From Clostridiaceae bacterium HFYG-1003 (GTDB taxonomy: Bacteria > Bacillota > Clostridia > Clostridiales > Clostridiaceae): a stretch of 64,000 bases of DNA. The notes beneath the pieces are model-generated. The model had not been told where the DNA came from and ran no database searches. It worked only from the letters and a program-made list of their open reading frames with translations. Below, one piece after another: positions 18,440-27,233 of the stretch. The position numbers and the translations under genes were made by a program. The DNA lies in assembly GCA_024579835.1 (NCBI GenBank), contig CP102060.1:744001-808000 (forward strand). Reading direction: 5' to 3'. Within the stretch, counting starts at the first letter, position 1, and each line of letters opens with the position of its first letter.

Positions 18440-19264
18440 ATGAAGATCGCATCCTGGAATATCAACGGCCTGAGGGCCATCATGAAGAAGGATTTCGCCG
18501 CTCTGGCGGCTCAGCTGGATGCCGATGTCCTGTTCCTGCAGGAAATCAAGATGCAGGAAGACCAGCGGACACCGGAGATGGATCTGGAGGAGCTGGGCTA
18601 TCGCTTGATGCTCCACCCGGCGCAGCGCAAGGGCTACTCCGGAGTAGCCGTCTATTCGCGCATTGATCCGGATCAGGTGTTTTTAGGCACCGGCTCCGAG
18701 TTTGACGAAGAAGGCCGGGTCATCCGGGTCGATTTTGGCAAGCTGTCGGTATTTGGCATCTATTTTCCCAACGGCGGACGGGGGGAAGAGCGCATGGCCT
18801 ACAAAATGCGCTTCTATGACCATTACCTGGAACTGTTCCGCACCCTCAAGGAACAAGGCCAACATGTCGTGGTCTGCGGCGACTTCAACGTCGCTCATCA
18901 GGAAATCGACCTGGCCAACCCCAAGTCCAATGAGAAGACGTCCGGGTTCCTGCCGGAGGAACGCGACTGGTTCAGCCGGTTTTTGGATGCCGGCTTTGTT
19001 GATGTATACCGCCGCCTGAATCCGGACCAGGTGATCTATACCTGGTGGGATCAGCGCTTCCGGGCCAGAGACCGCAACGTCGGCTGGCGCATCGATTACT
19101 TTGTCGTGGATGAAGCGACTCTGCCGCTGGTATTGGATGCTCAGATTCTCAATGAGTACATGGGCTCGGACCACTGTCCGCTGACCCTCACCCTGGACTG
19201 GCCGACGACCGGTCTGTCCACTGTTGGGGCCAGCGAAGACGCCTTCGCCGCAGGAGAGGAATAG
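18440..19264 (+). CDS. xth: Exodeoxyribonuclease III / AP endonuclease
   Basis: A 274-residue EEP-fold enzyme of base excision repair that cuts DNA 5' of abasic sites and has 3'-5' exonuclease activity. Visible motifs: SWNINGLRAI at the N-terminus, FLQEIKMQ with the metal-binding Glu (about 34-41), YSGVAVYSR, CGDFNVAHQEIDLANPK (about 148-164), YTWWDQRFRARDRNVGWRIDYF (about 202-223) and the C-terminal GSDHCPLTLTL with the catalytic Asp-His. It starts immediately after the pyrR stop and so probably belongs to the same transcript. The last 20 residues extend beyond the fold. Confidence 0.94.
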   Translation: MKIASWNINGLRAIMKKDFAALAAQLDADVLFLQEIKMQEDQRTPEMDLEELGYRLMLHPAQRKGYSGVAVYSRIDPDQVFLGTGSEFDEEGRVIRVDFGKLSVFGIYFPNGGRGEERMAYKMRFYDHYLELFRTLKEQGQHVVVCGDFNVAHQEIDLANPKSNEKTSGFLPEERDWFSRFLDAGFVDVYRRLNPDQVIYTWWDQRFRARDRNVGWRIDYFVVDEATLPLVLDAQILNEYMGSDHCPLTLTLDWPTTGLSTVGASEDAFAAGEE

Positions 19265-19267
19265 TCC

Positions 19268-20416
19268 ATGGATTATCAACTGATCGCAACGGCAACCTTC
19301 GGCCTGGAAGCCCTGGTTGCCAAAGAACTGAAAGTGCTGGGCTACGATGACCTGGTGACGGAAAACGGCCGGGTCAAGTTCAGTGGAGACGAAATGGACA
19401 TTGCCATTGCCAATACGCATTTGCGCTGTGCCGACCGGGTACTCATCAATTTCGGCGAGTTTTCCGCGACCACCTTCGAGGAACTCTATCAGGGCGTGCT
19501 GGCGCTGCCCTGGGGCGAACTGATGCCGCCGGATGCCTTCATGCATGTCAACGGAAAATCGGTGAAAAGCCAGCTGCATTCGGTGCCGGACTGTCAGTCC
19601 ATCACTAAGAAGGCCATTGTGGAAGCCATGCGCCGGACCTATCCCGGCCGGGATTTTCAGGAAGACGGCCCCAGATACAAAATTGAAGTGGCCATTTTGA
19701 AAGATCAGGTGACGATGTCGGTGGACACCACCGGCGTGGGCCTGCATAAGCGCGGCTACCGCAAGGACTCCGGAGCGGCTCCGCTGAAGGAAACTCTGGC
19801 GGCGGCCCTGGTCCTGCTCTCCGGCTGGAAGGGAGAAGTGCCGCTGTTCGATCCGTTCTGCGGATCCGGCACCATTCTGATCGAAGCTGCCATGATCGCC
19901 CGAAACATGGCGCCCGGATTGTACCGGACCTTTGCCTGTGAAGCCTGGCCGCAGTTCCTGGAGGAAAATCCCTTCGAAATGGTTCGATCCGGAGCCCGCT
20001 CCGCCATCGACCGGGAGAAGAAGCTCTCGCTCACGGGCTATGACATCAACTCCTGGGTGCTCAATACCGCCAAGGCGAACGCCAAAAAAGCCGAAGTGTT
20101 CCGTGATATCTTCTTCAAGGAACGGGACGCCCGAAATTTCGTGGAAGAGCAGACTCCGGCCACCATCATCACCAACCCGCCCTACGGCGAACGCCTCGAT
20201 GAAGAGGAAACGGCCCAGGTTCTGTCCTATGCTCTGGGCAAGATCCGGAAAGCGTATCCGGCCTATGACATCAACGTCTTCACGGCCCTGAAGGACTTTG
20301 AGAAATACTTTGGCCAGAAATCCGACAAGAACCGCAAGCTCTATAACGGCCGGCTGCTGTGCTATATGTATCAGTACTTTCGCAAGGCCGAAGCCAAAGC
20401 CAATCAGGAAAAATAA
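19268..20416 (+). CDS. THUMP-domain class I SAM-dependent RNA methyltransferase (RlmL N-terminal/YpsC type)
   Basis: A 382-residue protein with an N-terminal ferredoxin-like/THUMP RNA-binding region (about 1-155) and a C-terminal UPF0020-type methyltransferase domain. Visible are FDPFCGSGTILIEAAMIARNMAPG (about 196-219), GYDINSWVLNTAKANAKKA and the amino-methyltransferase motif TNPPYGERL (about 299-307), typical of N2-guanine methylation. The length matches the single-domain homologues of E. coli RlmL, which modifies 23S G2445. It follows xth by 3 nt. Confidence 0.9.
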   Translation: MDYQLIATATFGLEALVAKELKVLGYDDLVTENGRVKFSGDEMDIAIANTHLRCADRVLINFGEFSATTFEELYQGVLALPWGELMPPDAFMHVNGKSVKSQLHSVPDCQSITKKAIVEAMRRTYPGRDFQEDGPRYKIEVAILKDQVTMSVDTTGVGLHKRGYRKDSGAAPLKETLAAALVLLSGWKGEVPLFDPFCGSGTILIEAAMIARNMAPGLYRTFACEAWPQFLEENPFEMVRSGARSAIDREKKLSLTGYDINSWVLNTAKANAKKAEVFRDIFFKERDARNFVEEQTPATIITNPPYGERLDEEETAQVLSYALGKIRKAYPAYDINVFTALKDFEKYFGQKSDKNRKLYNGRLLCYMYQYFRKAEAKANQEK

Positions 20417-20535
20417 TTCCCTGCCCGGATTTCAAAGGAAGAATCGGTGAACCGCCAGGGTTCAGAGGCCGCCTTGGAACTTCGCGTCCAACCGGGGAAA
20501 CAGAATATTCGAAGGAATGCGAGAGCCGGACCCGA

Positions 20536-20567
<32 letters not shown>

Positions 20568-20607
20568 TATTAGAAACCTTTTTTAGACAGACGAATTTCC
20601 GATATCG

Positions 20608-20631
20608 AACTTGTATTGCATAACTTGTATT
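20608..20631. repeat. 10-nt direct repeat upstream of ansA
   Basis: AACTTGTATT at 20608-20617 and 20622-20631, 14 nt apart, about 70 nt before the asparaginase start. It lies where a promoter or operator is expected, but no standard hexamer pair is clear. Confidence 0.6.
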
Positions 20632-20697
20632 TTAACAATGAGCTCATGCGACGGGCGCTGAGAGCCGCGGCATGGCCCATGACGGGGGAAGACAAAG

Positions 20698-21687
20698 ATG
20701 AAAAAAGTTGCTGTGATTTTTAATGGCGGGACCATTTCCATGAAGGTGGATCCGAAGCTGAAAGCGGCGGTGCCGTCGCTGACCGGCGAAGAGATTATGA
20801 CGCTGGTAACGGGAATCGAGGATTACGCGAAGGTGGATTCCTTCCAGTTCTCGTCATTCCCGAGTCCGCATATGACACCGGAGATCATGATGGATCTGGC
20901 CAAGCTGATTCGCGAACTGACCCTGGGAGACTATGACGGAGTCGTTGTCACTCATGGAACAGATACACTGGAGGAAACGGCCTATCTGGTGGATCTGACC
21001 GTAAATACCAGAAAGCCCATTGTCTTTACCGGTTCCATGCGGTCCGGCTCGGAGCTGGGTTATGACGGACCGTCCAATCTGGCGGCTTCGATCTGTACCG
21101 CGGCTTCCGACAAGTCCAAGGGCCGCGGTGTGCTGGTCTGTCTCAACGGAGAACTCAATACGGCCAGTGAAGTAACTAAAGCCAATTCCATGGCTCTCAA
21201 CGCTTTCCGCACGCCGACCTACGGTCCGGTGGGCATTGTGGACAACAATCAGGTCATTTTCTACCGTCAGACGCTGCGTCACGAATCCCATGAGATCGAC
21301 CATCTCGAGAGCCGGGTCGCCCTGATCAAGACCTGCACGGGCATGGATTCGGCGTTCCTGGATTTCTGTCTGGACAGGGGAGACCGGGGCATTGTGATTG
21401 AGGCCATGGGCCGCGGCAACATCCCGCCTCAGATGGTGGCCGGCGTCCGGCGGGCCATTTCCCAGGGAGTGGCCGTGGTCATTGTCTCGCGCTGCTTTGA
21501 AGGCCGCGTGTTTGATTCCTACGGCTATCCGGGAGGAGGCCGCAATTTGAGGGAGCTGGGCGTCATTCTGGGGGACAACCTCAATGGCCAGAAGGCCCGA
21601 ATCAAGCTGATGGTCGCTCTGTCTGCCACCGAGGATCTGACAACGGTCAAGGAATGGTTTGAACGGGATCTGTACAGCGAACTGTAA
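20698..21687 (+). CDS. ansA: L-asparaginase, type I (cytoplasmic)
   Basis: Hydrolyses L-asparagine to aspartate and ammonia. The 329-residue protein has both active-site signatures: FNGGTISM near the N-terminus (nucleophilic Thr about 12) and VVTHGTDTLEETAYLVDLT (Thr-Asp pair about residues 88-89). There is no signal peptide, so it is cytoplasmic. The C-terminal domain contains GNIPPQMVAGVRRAISQGVAVVIVSRC. GGGGGAAGACAAAG precedes the ATG. It stands alone, with a hairpin after it. Confidence 0.95.
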   Translation: MKKVAVIFNGGTISMKVDPKLKAAVPSLTGEEIMTLVTGIEDYAKVDSFQFSSFPSPHMTPEIMMDLAKLIRELTLGDYDGVVVTHGTDTLEETAYLVDLTVNTRKPIVFTGSMRSGSELGYDGPSNLAASICTAASDKSKGRGVLVCLNGELNTASEVTKANSMALNAFRTPTYGPVGIVDNNQVIFYRQTLRHESHEIDHLESRVALIKTCTGMDSAFLDFCLDRGDRGIVIEAMGRGNIPPQMVAGVRRAISQGVAVVIVSRCFEGRVFDSYGYPGGGRNLRELGVILGDNLNGQKARIKLMVALSATEDLTTVKEWFERDLYSEL

Positions 21688-21694
21688 AACAGGC

Positions 21695-21726
21695 GGGATC
21701 CTTCCGACCATGGTTGGAGGGATCCC
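21695..21726 (+). terminator. Stable hairpin after ansA, likely terminator
   Basis: GGGATCCTTCC (21695-21705) pairs with GGAGGGATCCC (21716-21726) around a 10-nt loop. The following T tract is poor (GGTCTTTG), so termination may be weak. Confidence 0.5.
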
Positions 21727-21934
21727 GGTCTTTGCCGGGAAAGGCATCTGAACTGGCAAGGATAGCTGACCGGGCCATGCACTCCCGCGGCGTTGGGGTT
21801 CAACAGGATTTTGGTATTAAACCGGAGAATCAGCCGGATCTTGCAGGCCTGGCAGGCGCCTTGCCGCAGCAGGGGTGATCTATCCGCTGTCAGGGCCGGT
21901 TTTGATCGATTATCTTTTGTTTTCTCGCTTTTTC

Positions 21935-21963
21935 TTGAATTTATGGGGTCCTTTCCCTATAAT
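21935..21963 (+). promoter_or_regulatory. Sigma-A type promoter of the yicC operon
   Basis: TTGAAT (21935-21940), 17-bp spacer, TATAAT (21958-21963), 33 nt before the yicC start. This is the clearest canonical promoter at the head of the long yicC-remA-gmk-rpoZ unit. Confidence 0.8.
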
Positions 21964-21996
21964 GGATAGATAGATATGAAATGAGGATGGGAACCT

Positions 21997-22872
21997 ATGA
22001 TCAAAAGCATGACAGGATTTGGCAAAGCCTCCGATGTACTGGATGGCCGGTCGCTGGATCTTGAATTTAAATCCGTCAATTCCAGGTATCTGGACATCAA
22101 TATCCGGATGCCCAAGGCACTGATGGCTCTGGAGGACCGCATCAAGAAGCAGCTGGGTTCCGGCATTGCCCGGGGCAAAGTGGATGTCTTCCTGACCTAC
22201 CGCAATCACAATGAAAACGACCTGGAGGTCCGGGTCAATGAGGGTGCAGCCCGCAAGTATGTCGAGGCTCTGCGTCAGCTGACCCAGGAACTGGGCATTG
22301 TGGACGACATCGCGTCGAGCTTTCTGCTGAAGCTGGACAATGTCATTACGCTGGAGGAAAAAACCGAGGACCTGGACCGGGTCTGGGAACTGATCTCCGG
22401 CGTTCTGGCCAAAGCCATGACCAATCATGAAGCGATGCGCCGGGCCGAGGGAGAAAACTTAAAGCGGGATCTGCTGGAAAAACGTGGCGTGATTCTGGAA
22501 AAGCTGGGACTCATTGCCCGGCTGGCCGAAGGCATGACGCAGCGCTACCGCGAGAAGCTGCGGGAACGTCTGGCGGAGCTGGATCAGCTCTATGCCGATG
22601 ATGACCGAATCGCGCAGGAAGTCGCCCTCTACGCCGACCGTGCGTCCATTGACGAGGAGATCACCCGACTGTATTCCCACATGGATCAGTTGAAGGATCT
22701 GGTCAACCTGGAAGAACCGATCGGCCGGAAACTGGATTTTCTGGCTCAGGAAATGAACCGGGAAGCCAACACCATGGCCAGCAAGTCTGTGGACCTGGAA
22801 ATCACCAGTCTCGTTCTGGATATCAAGAATGAGATTGAGAAAATCCGGGAACAGATCCAGAACATCGAATAG
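21997..22872 (+). CDS. YicC family endoribonuclease
   Basis: A 291-residue protein with the N-terminal signature MIKSMTGFGKAS and FKSVNSRYLDINIRMP (about 24-39) and the conserved C-terminal DUF1732 region ending in KLDFLAQEMNREANTMASKS and NEIEKIREQIQNIE. YicC proteins were named as stress-related and more recently described as a ring-shaped RNase family. The gene starts the conserved yicC-remA-gmk-rpoZ order (yloC-ylzA-gmk-yloH in B. subtilis). GAGGATGGGAACCT precedes the ATG. Confidence 0.93.
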   Translation: MIKSMTGFGKASDVLDGRSLDLEFKSVNSRYLDINIRMPKALMALEDRIKKQLGSGIARGKVDVFLTYRNHNENDLEVRVNEGAARKYVEALRQLTQELGIVDDIASSFLLKLDNVITLEEKTEDLDRVWELISGVLAKAMTNHEAMRRAEGENLKRDLLEKRGVILEKLGLIARLAEGMTQRYREKLRERLAELDQLYADDDRIAQEVALYADRASIDEEITRLYSHMDQLKDLVNLEEPIGRKLDFLAQEMNREANTMASKSVDLEITSLVLDIKNEIEKIREQIQNIE

Positions 22873-22899
22873 CAGCATTGAACAGACAGGAGTAGATGA

Positions 22900-23172
22900 A
22901 TGAACATCAAGTTGATCAATATCGGATTTGGCAATATTGTATCGGCCAACCGCCTGGTGGCCATTGTGTCACCGGAATCGGCGCCCATCAAGCGCATTAT
23001 TCAGGAAGCCCGGGACCGCGGCATGCTCATTGACGCGACGTACGGCCGCAGAACCCGCGCCGTCATTATCACGGATTCGGATCATGTGATCCTCTCGGCG
23101 GTTCAGCCGGAAACAGTAGCTCATCGGATCACTGCCCGCGAGGAAGAAGTGGAGGAGAATCCGAATGACTAG
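22900..23172 (+). CDS. remA: RemA family regulator (DUF370)
   Basis: A 90-residue protein containing the family core [32 protein letters not shown] and the basic patch [28 protein letters not shown]. RemA in B. subtilis is a ring-forming DNA-binding regulator of biofilm matrix and osmolyte genes; in Clostridia its targets are less clear. The C-terminus is extended by an acidic tail. It overlaps gmk by 8 nt. Confidence 0.9.
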   Translation: MNIKLINIGFGNIVSANRLVAIVSPESAPIKRIIQEARDRGMLIDATYGRRTRAVIITDSDHVILSAVQPETVAHRITAREEEVEENPND

Positions 23173-23797
23173 AGGCCTGCTGTTTGTCATTTCCGGACCC
23201 TCCGGGGCCGGAAAGGGAACGATCTGCAACGCGTATCTGAAGGAAGCCAAAAACACCTGGCTGTCCGTGTCCGCCACCACCCGCTCACCGCGGGTGGGAG
23301 AAACTGAGGGTGTATCCTATTTTTTCCTGGACCGCGCGGAATTTGAAACCAAGCTGGTTCAGGGCGATTTCCTGGAACACGCGGAGGTCTACGGCAATCT
23401 GTACGGAACGCCGCGCTCCCGCGTCGAGGAGAAGCTTGCCCAGGGCATCGATGTCATCCTGGAGATCGATATCCAGGGGGCACTCAAGGTTCAGGAAAAC
23501 ACGGAGGAAGGGATCTTCATTTTCGTTCTGCCGCCTTCCATGGAGGAGCTGAAGAACCGGATCATCAAGCGCGGTTCGGAAACGCCGGAATCGCTGATCC
23601 GGCGGTTTGAATCCGCCTTTGAGGAAATCAACTACATTTCCAAATACAACTATGCCGTCATCAATACCACGGTGGAAGAGGCGCTGACCAATGTACGGGC
23701 GATCGTGCAGGCGGAAAAGTGCCGCGTTGCCAGGGTATTGCCCAATATCAAAGACTTACAGGGAGAAAAACACAATGGAAAAGAAATCATCGGATAA
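23165..23797 (+). CDS. gmk: Guanylate kinase
   Basis: Phosphorylates GMP to GDP with ATP. The 210-residue protein has the P-loop [12 protein letters not shown] (about 9-20), the GMP-binding region [19 protein letters not shown] (about 36-54), YGNLYGTP and [11 protein letters not shown]. It overlaps remA at its start and rpoZ at its end (23 nt), so these three are tightly coupled. Confidence 0.97.
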   Translation: MTRGLLFVISGPSGAGKGTICNAYLKEAKNTWLSVSATTRSPRVGETEGVSYFFLDRAEFETKLVQGDFLEHAEVYGNLYGTPRSRVEEKLAQGIDVILEIDIQGALKVQENTEEGIFIFVLPPSMEELKNRIIKRGSETPESLIRRFESAFEEINYISKYNYAVINTTVEEALTNVRAIVQAEKCRVARVLPNIKDLQGEKHNGKEIIG

Positions 23798-24014
23798 AAA
23801 GACTATGATCAATCCGTCCATCAAGGACCTTCTGGAAAAAGTGGACAACCGCTACCGTCTGGTGACCGTGACATCACGCCGGGCCCGTCAGATTGTTGCC
23901 AAGCAGGAACCCCTGACGGATGACGGTGATTCGGATAAGCCGCTGTCAACGGCCATCGACGAAGTCAACGAAGGCCTCATTCAGTACGAAACGATCAAGG
24001 ACATCGCCAAGTAG
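23775..24014 (+). CDS. rpoZ: DNA-directed RNA polymerase subunit omega
   Basis: The omega subunit helps fold and stabilise the beta' subunit of RNA polymerase. The 79-residue protein contains the family core INPSIKDLLEKVDNRYRLVTVTSRRARQI and ends in the acidic segment preceding YETIKDIAK. The ATG at 23775 is chosen for its GGGAG 9 nt upstream; it lies inside the 3' end of gmk. A longer frame from 23691 is only overlap with gmk. A terminator follows. Confidence 0.92.
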   Translation: MEKKSSDKKTMINPSIKDLLEKVDNRYRLVTVTSRRARQIVAKQEPLTDDGDSDKPLSTAIDEVNEGLIQYETIKDIAK

Positions 24015-24037
24015 ATAACTAGCCAAACGGACGAAGG

Positions 24038-24060
24038 ACCCGCCTGAAGGCGGGTTTTTT
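24038..24060 (+). terminator. Intrinsic terminator after rpoZ
   Basis: ACCCGCC (24038-24044), TGAA tetraloop, GGCGGGT and T6. It lies 22 nt before the priA start, so priA needs readthrough or its own promoter. coaBC, found between rpoZ and priA in many Bacillota, is absent. Confidence 0.9.
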
Positions 24061-24081
24061 CAAATGACAGGAGGGAACGCC

Positions 24082-26277
24082 ATGGCTTATGCCGATCTAA
24101 TTATCAATTCGACGAGCCAGACGCTGGATCGAATGTTTCTGTATGCGGTGCCGCAGGATCTGACGGTGGGAGTGGGGGATCTGGTTCAGGTTCCCTTTGG
24201 GGGAGGCAACCGCCACCTTCAGGGCTTTGTCATGGGAATCCGGGACAACCTGGATCCCGATGTTCCGGCGGACAAGGTCAAACCGATTCAGCGGGTGCTG
24301 GCCTCCGGCCTGTTTGATGTCAGGGGACTGGCACTGGTTGATTTTCTGCGCCGGGAATACCTGTGCACCCATCTGGACGCGCTGCGTCTGCTGATCCCCC
24401 GGGGAGAACTGACCGGGGTGGGCCATAAATACCGTAAAATTCTGGTGCCGGGGCAGCCCATTCCGCCCGATCACCCCAAAGCCAAAGCCTATGGAGTGAT
24501 CTGCGATTTTGTCAGAGAAAGCCTGGCCGAAGGCGGCGTGATCAAGGCGGAAGCAGTCCGGGCCGGATTTTCCGCCAGTTCCCTTCAGACCATGATCAAA
24601 CACGGCTTTCTCCAGGTCGAAGACCGGGTCGAGGACCGCTATTCCACGGTACGCTATGCCGAGGATGGCGCCCGGGTGCTGAATCAGGAGCAGGCCGCGG
24701 GTTTTCGCGCCATTGTGGAGGGGGATCCCGGAACCTACCTGATGCACGGCATCACCGGTTCGGGCAAGACGGAGGTCTTTCTGCACCTGGTCAGCCATAT
24801 GCTGAAGCAGGGGCATGACTCTGTGATTCTGGTGCCGGAAATCGCCCTGACGCCGCAGATGATTGAACGCGTCAAGAGCCGGTTTGGCCGGGACATCACC
24901 GTCTATCACTCCCGGCTCAGCGACGGGGAGCGCTATGATGAATGGATGCGGGTCCGCGAGGGCAAGGTGCGCATTGCCATCGGTGCCCGGTCTGCGCTGT
25001 TTCTGCCCTTTCGCGACCTCCGGCTGGTAGTGGTGGACGAGGAACACGAAACCAGCTACAAGTCGGAAACCAGTCCCAAGTACGTCACCCGCGATGTGGC
25101 GGCTTTTATGATGGAACAGACCGGAGGCAAAGTGGTGCTCGCTTCGGCGACGCCCTCCATGGAAGCCTTTGACCGGGCGCGCCAGGGTCAGTATCATCTG
25201 ATTCAGCTGACGCAGCGGGCGGGTCAGGGGGCCATGCCGACGGTAGTCACCGTCGACATGCGCAAGGAACTGCGGCTGGGCAACCGGAGCATTCTGTCGA
25301 GCCGTCTGGCAGCGGAAATGGAAAAAAGTCTGGCCAGAGGCCGGCAGATTATTCTGTTTCTCAATCGCCGCGGCATGTCCGGATTTGTATCCTGCCGGGC
25401 CTGCGGGTTTGTTTACCGCTGCCCCAATTGTTCGGTTTCCCTGACCAAGCACCAGGGCGGCCGCCTGACCTGCCACCATTGCGGGTACAGCCAGTATCAG
25501 AAGGAACTTTGTCCCTCCTGCGGCTCGTCCTTTATCCGGGAATTCGGCATCGGGACGGAAAAAGTCGAACAGGAAGTCAGAAAGCGCTTCCCCGATGCCC
25601 GGGTGCTGCGGATGGACCGGGATACCACCAGTCATAAAGAAGCTTACGAAGAGATCTACAATACCTTTCGGGATGGGGCTGCCGATATTCTGATCGGAAC
25701 ACAGATGGTCGCCAAGGGTCTGGATTTCCACGGCGTCGATCTGGTGGGAATTCTGGCAGCGGATCTGTCCATGAATCTGCCGGATTTCCGCGCCTACGAA
25801 AAGACTTTCCAGCTTATCACCCAGGTATCGGGCCGCGCCGGCCGGGGCGATGAGGGCGGACTGGTGGTCCTTCAGACCTACCAGCCCGAAGCGTATCCCG
25901 TCACCATGGCGGCCCGGGCAGACTATCTCGGCTTCTTTGAGCAGGAAATGATGGTGCGCCAGGCCATGGCCTATCCGCCCCGGGGAGACCTGCTTGCCAT
26001 CGTCCTGTCCGGGACGCAGGAAGCCGAATTAATAAATAATATACAGTTTGTTGCACAGCTCTTAAGGGAATTAAGTTCGCGCTATGCTAACATTACTGTA
26101 ATGGGACCCAGCGCCTGTCTGATTTCCAGAATCAAAGGCTACTTCCGCCAGCAGATCATCATTAAGGGTCAGCTGACACAGGATTTCGCCATGGCCTGCA
26201 AAGATCTGGTCTATGAGGCGGTTCGGGGCAAGGACATCCGGGTCTCCCTGGATGCCAACCCGATGAATCTGGTGTAG
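24082..26277 (+). CDS. priA: Primosomal replication restart helicase PriA
   Basis: PriA recognises stalled forks and loads the replicative helicase. The 731-residue protein has the N-terminal 3'-DNA-binding domain (AYADLIINSTSQTLDRMFLYAVP), Walker A in GITGSGKTEVF (about 224-234), Walker B DEEH, LASATPS, and a zinc-binding insert with eight Cys (CRACG, CPNC, CHHCG, CPSCG; about 437-477), then the helicase C domain with GTQMVAKGLDF and QVSGRAGRG. The ATG at 24082 has GGAGGG 7 nt upstream and matches the family N-terminus; an in-frame ATG six codons earlier lies before that site. Confidence 0.97.
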   Translation: MAYADLIINSTSQTLDRMFLYAVPQDLTVGVGDLVQVPFGGGNRHLQGFVMGIRDNLDPDVPADKVKPIQRVLASGLFDVRGLALVDFLRREYLCTHLDALRLLIPRGELTGVGHKYRKILVPGQPIPPDHPKAKAYGVICDFVRESLAEGGVIKAEAVRAGFSASSLQTMIKHGFLQVEDRVEDRYSTVRYAEDGARVLNQEQAAGFRAIVEGDPGTYLMHGITGSGKTEVFLHLVSHMLKQGHDSVILVPEIALTPQMIERVKSRFGRDITVYHSRLSDGERYDEWMRVREGKVRIAIGARSALFLPFRDLRLVVVDEEHETSYKSETSPKYVTRDVAAFMMEQTGGKVVLASATPSMEAFDRARQGQYHLIQLTQRAGQGAMPTVVTVDMRKELRLGNRSILSSRLAAEMEKSLARGRQIILFLNRRGMSGFVSCRACGFVYRCPNCSVSLTKHQGGRLTCHHCGYSQYQKELCPSCGSSFIREFGIGTEKVEQEVRKRFPDARVLRMDRDTTSHKEAYEEIYNTFRDGAADILIGTQMVAKGLDFHGVDLVGILAADLSMNLPDFRAYEKTFQLITQVSGRAGRGDEGGLVVLQTYQPEAYPVTMAARADYLGFFEQEMMVRQAMAYPPRGDLLAIVLSGTQEAELINNIQFVAQLLRELSSRYANITVMGPSACLISRIKGYFRQQIIIKGQLTQDFAMACKDLVYEAVRGKDIRVSLDANPMNLV

Positions 26278-26393
26278 AGCCCTCAGTTGGATTTCCAGCC
26301 AGGGTAAGAGCTCAGCAATGAAGAGCTGAAAAAAGCCAGCAGATGAAATGGAGCAAATCAGAAAAGACTCTCCACTCTTTGCTGGATGATCAA

Positions 26394-26477
26394 CAGTTGA
26401 ACAGAATAACCAGTTGAACAGAATAACCAGCTGAACAGAATAACCAGCTGAAAAGTAAACCAGCTGAGCAGAAAAGC
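26394..26477. repeat. 17-nt tandem direct repeat, about five copies
   Basis: CAGTTGAACAGAATAAC occurs exactly at 26394-26410 and 26411-26427, then with one change (CAGCTGAACAGAATAAC) at 26428-26444, followed by two degenerate copies to 26477. It fills the centre of the 467-nt gap between priA and def. The rest of that gap holds only the candidate promoter at 26592. Confidence 0.88.
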
Positions 26478-26591
26478 GGATGAACCGATGAAAAGCTCAA
26501 TAAAAAACAGTCGGAATGAAGAGAGCTGTCGATGCTTCTGGTTGGGGCAGAGCAGGGAATTTAAACTGGTTTTAAGGTCGATCTGTTACAA

Positions 26592-26597
26592 TATAAT
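26592..26597 (+). promoter_or_regulatory. Candidate -10 element of the def-fmt operon
   Basis: A perfect TATAAT in AATATAATGTAA, about 150 nt before def. The -35 region (GTTTTA/TTTTAA at 26569-26575) is weak, so the call rests mainly on the -10 and on its place at the head of the operon. Confidence 0.45.
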
Positions 26598-26744
26598 GTA
26601 AACCAAAAGTAGATGGATCAACCAGACAGAAAGTACAGAAAAGAAAGAACAGAACGAACAGAACGAAACCTAGGCACTAATCATTTTATCGATCCGGATT
26701 CCTGATTCATGGGGAGTGCGGACCATACACAACAGGAGAGTAAT

Positions 26745-27233
26745 ATGGCATTAAGACAAATTCGGGAAGAACAGGATCCCGTCCTTCGGAAAATCAGCAA
26801 AGAAGTAAAAGAAGTGACGCCGCGGGTGAAGCAGCTGATCGACGATATGTTGGATACGATGTATAACGCCCACGGGGTGGGACTGGCTGCGCCGCAGGTA
26901 GGAATCTTAAAGCGGATTGCCGTCGTCGATGTGGGGATGGAAGAGAAACAGCCCCATGTGTTTATCAATCCGGTCATCACCCGGTCAGAAGGCAAATGCA
27001 ACGGCACGGAAGGCTGTCTGTCAGTCCCCGGACTGTTTGGATTCGTTGACCGGCCGGAGAAGATCACCGTGGAATATCTGGATGAAACCGGAGCTCAGAG
27101 AACCCTGGACGCCGAAGGTTTCTTCGCCCGGGCTATCTGTCATGAAGTGGACCATCTCCATGGCATTCTCTTTATTGACAAGCCGGAGTTCGTGGAAGCC
27201 GTAGAGGAGGATGAAGAAGGGATTGACGAATAA
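26745..27233 (+). CDS. def: Peptide deformylase
   Basis: Removes the N-formyl group from nascent proteins. The 162-residue metalloenzyme shows GVGLAAPQVG (44-53), EGCLSVPG with ligand Cys91, and HEVDHLHG with metal ligands His133 and His137 and catalytic Glu134. The ATG at 26745 has AGGAGAGTAAT before it; the longer frame from 26709 has none. It ends in an acidic tail and overlaps fmt, its pathway partner, by 23 nt. Confidence 0.96.
   Translation: MALRQIREEQDPVLRKISKEVKEVTPRVKQLIDDMLDTMYNAHGVGLAAPQVGILKRIAVVDVGMEEKQPHVFINPVITRSEGKCNGTEGCLSVPGLFGFVDRPEKITVEYLDETGAQRTLDAEGFFARAICHEVDHLHGILFIDKPEFVEAVEEDEEGIDE

Noticed and set aside
20640-20697. CTGAGA-containing leader of ansA considered as a TPP riboswitch
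   Set aside because: The second conserved THI element is missing and asparaginase is not a thiamine gene.
24097-25731. A 544-codon antisense frame across priA
   Set aside because: Shadow of priA; no family motif, and priA is complete.
26394-26477. Repeat array considered as a CRISPR
   Set aside because: Units are directly adjacent with no unique spacers, and no cas gene is in the window.
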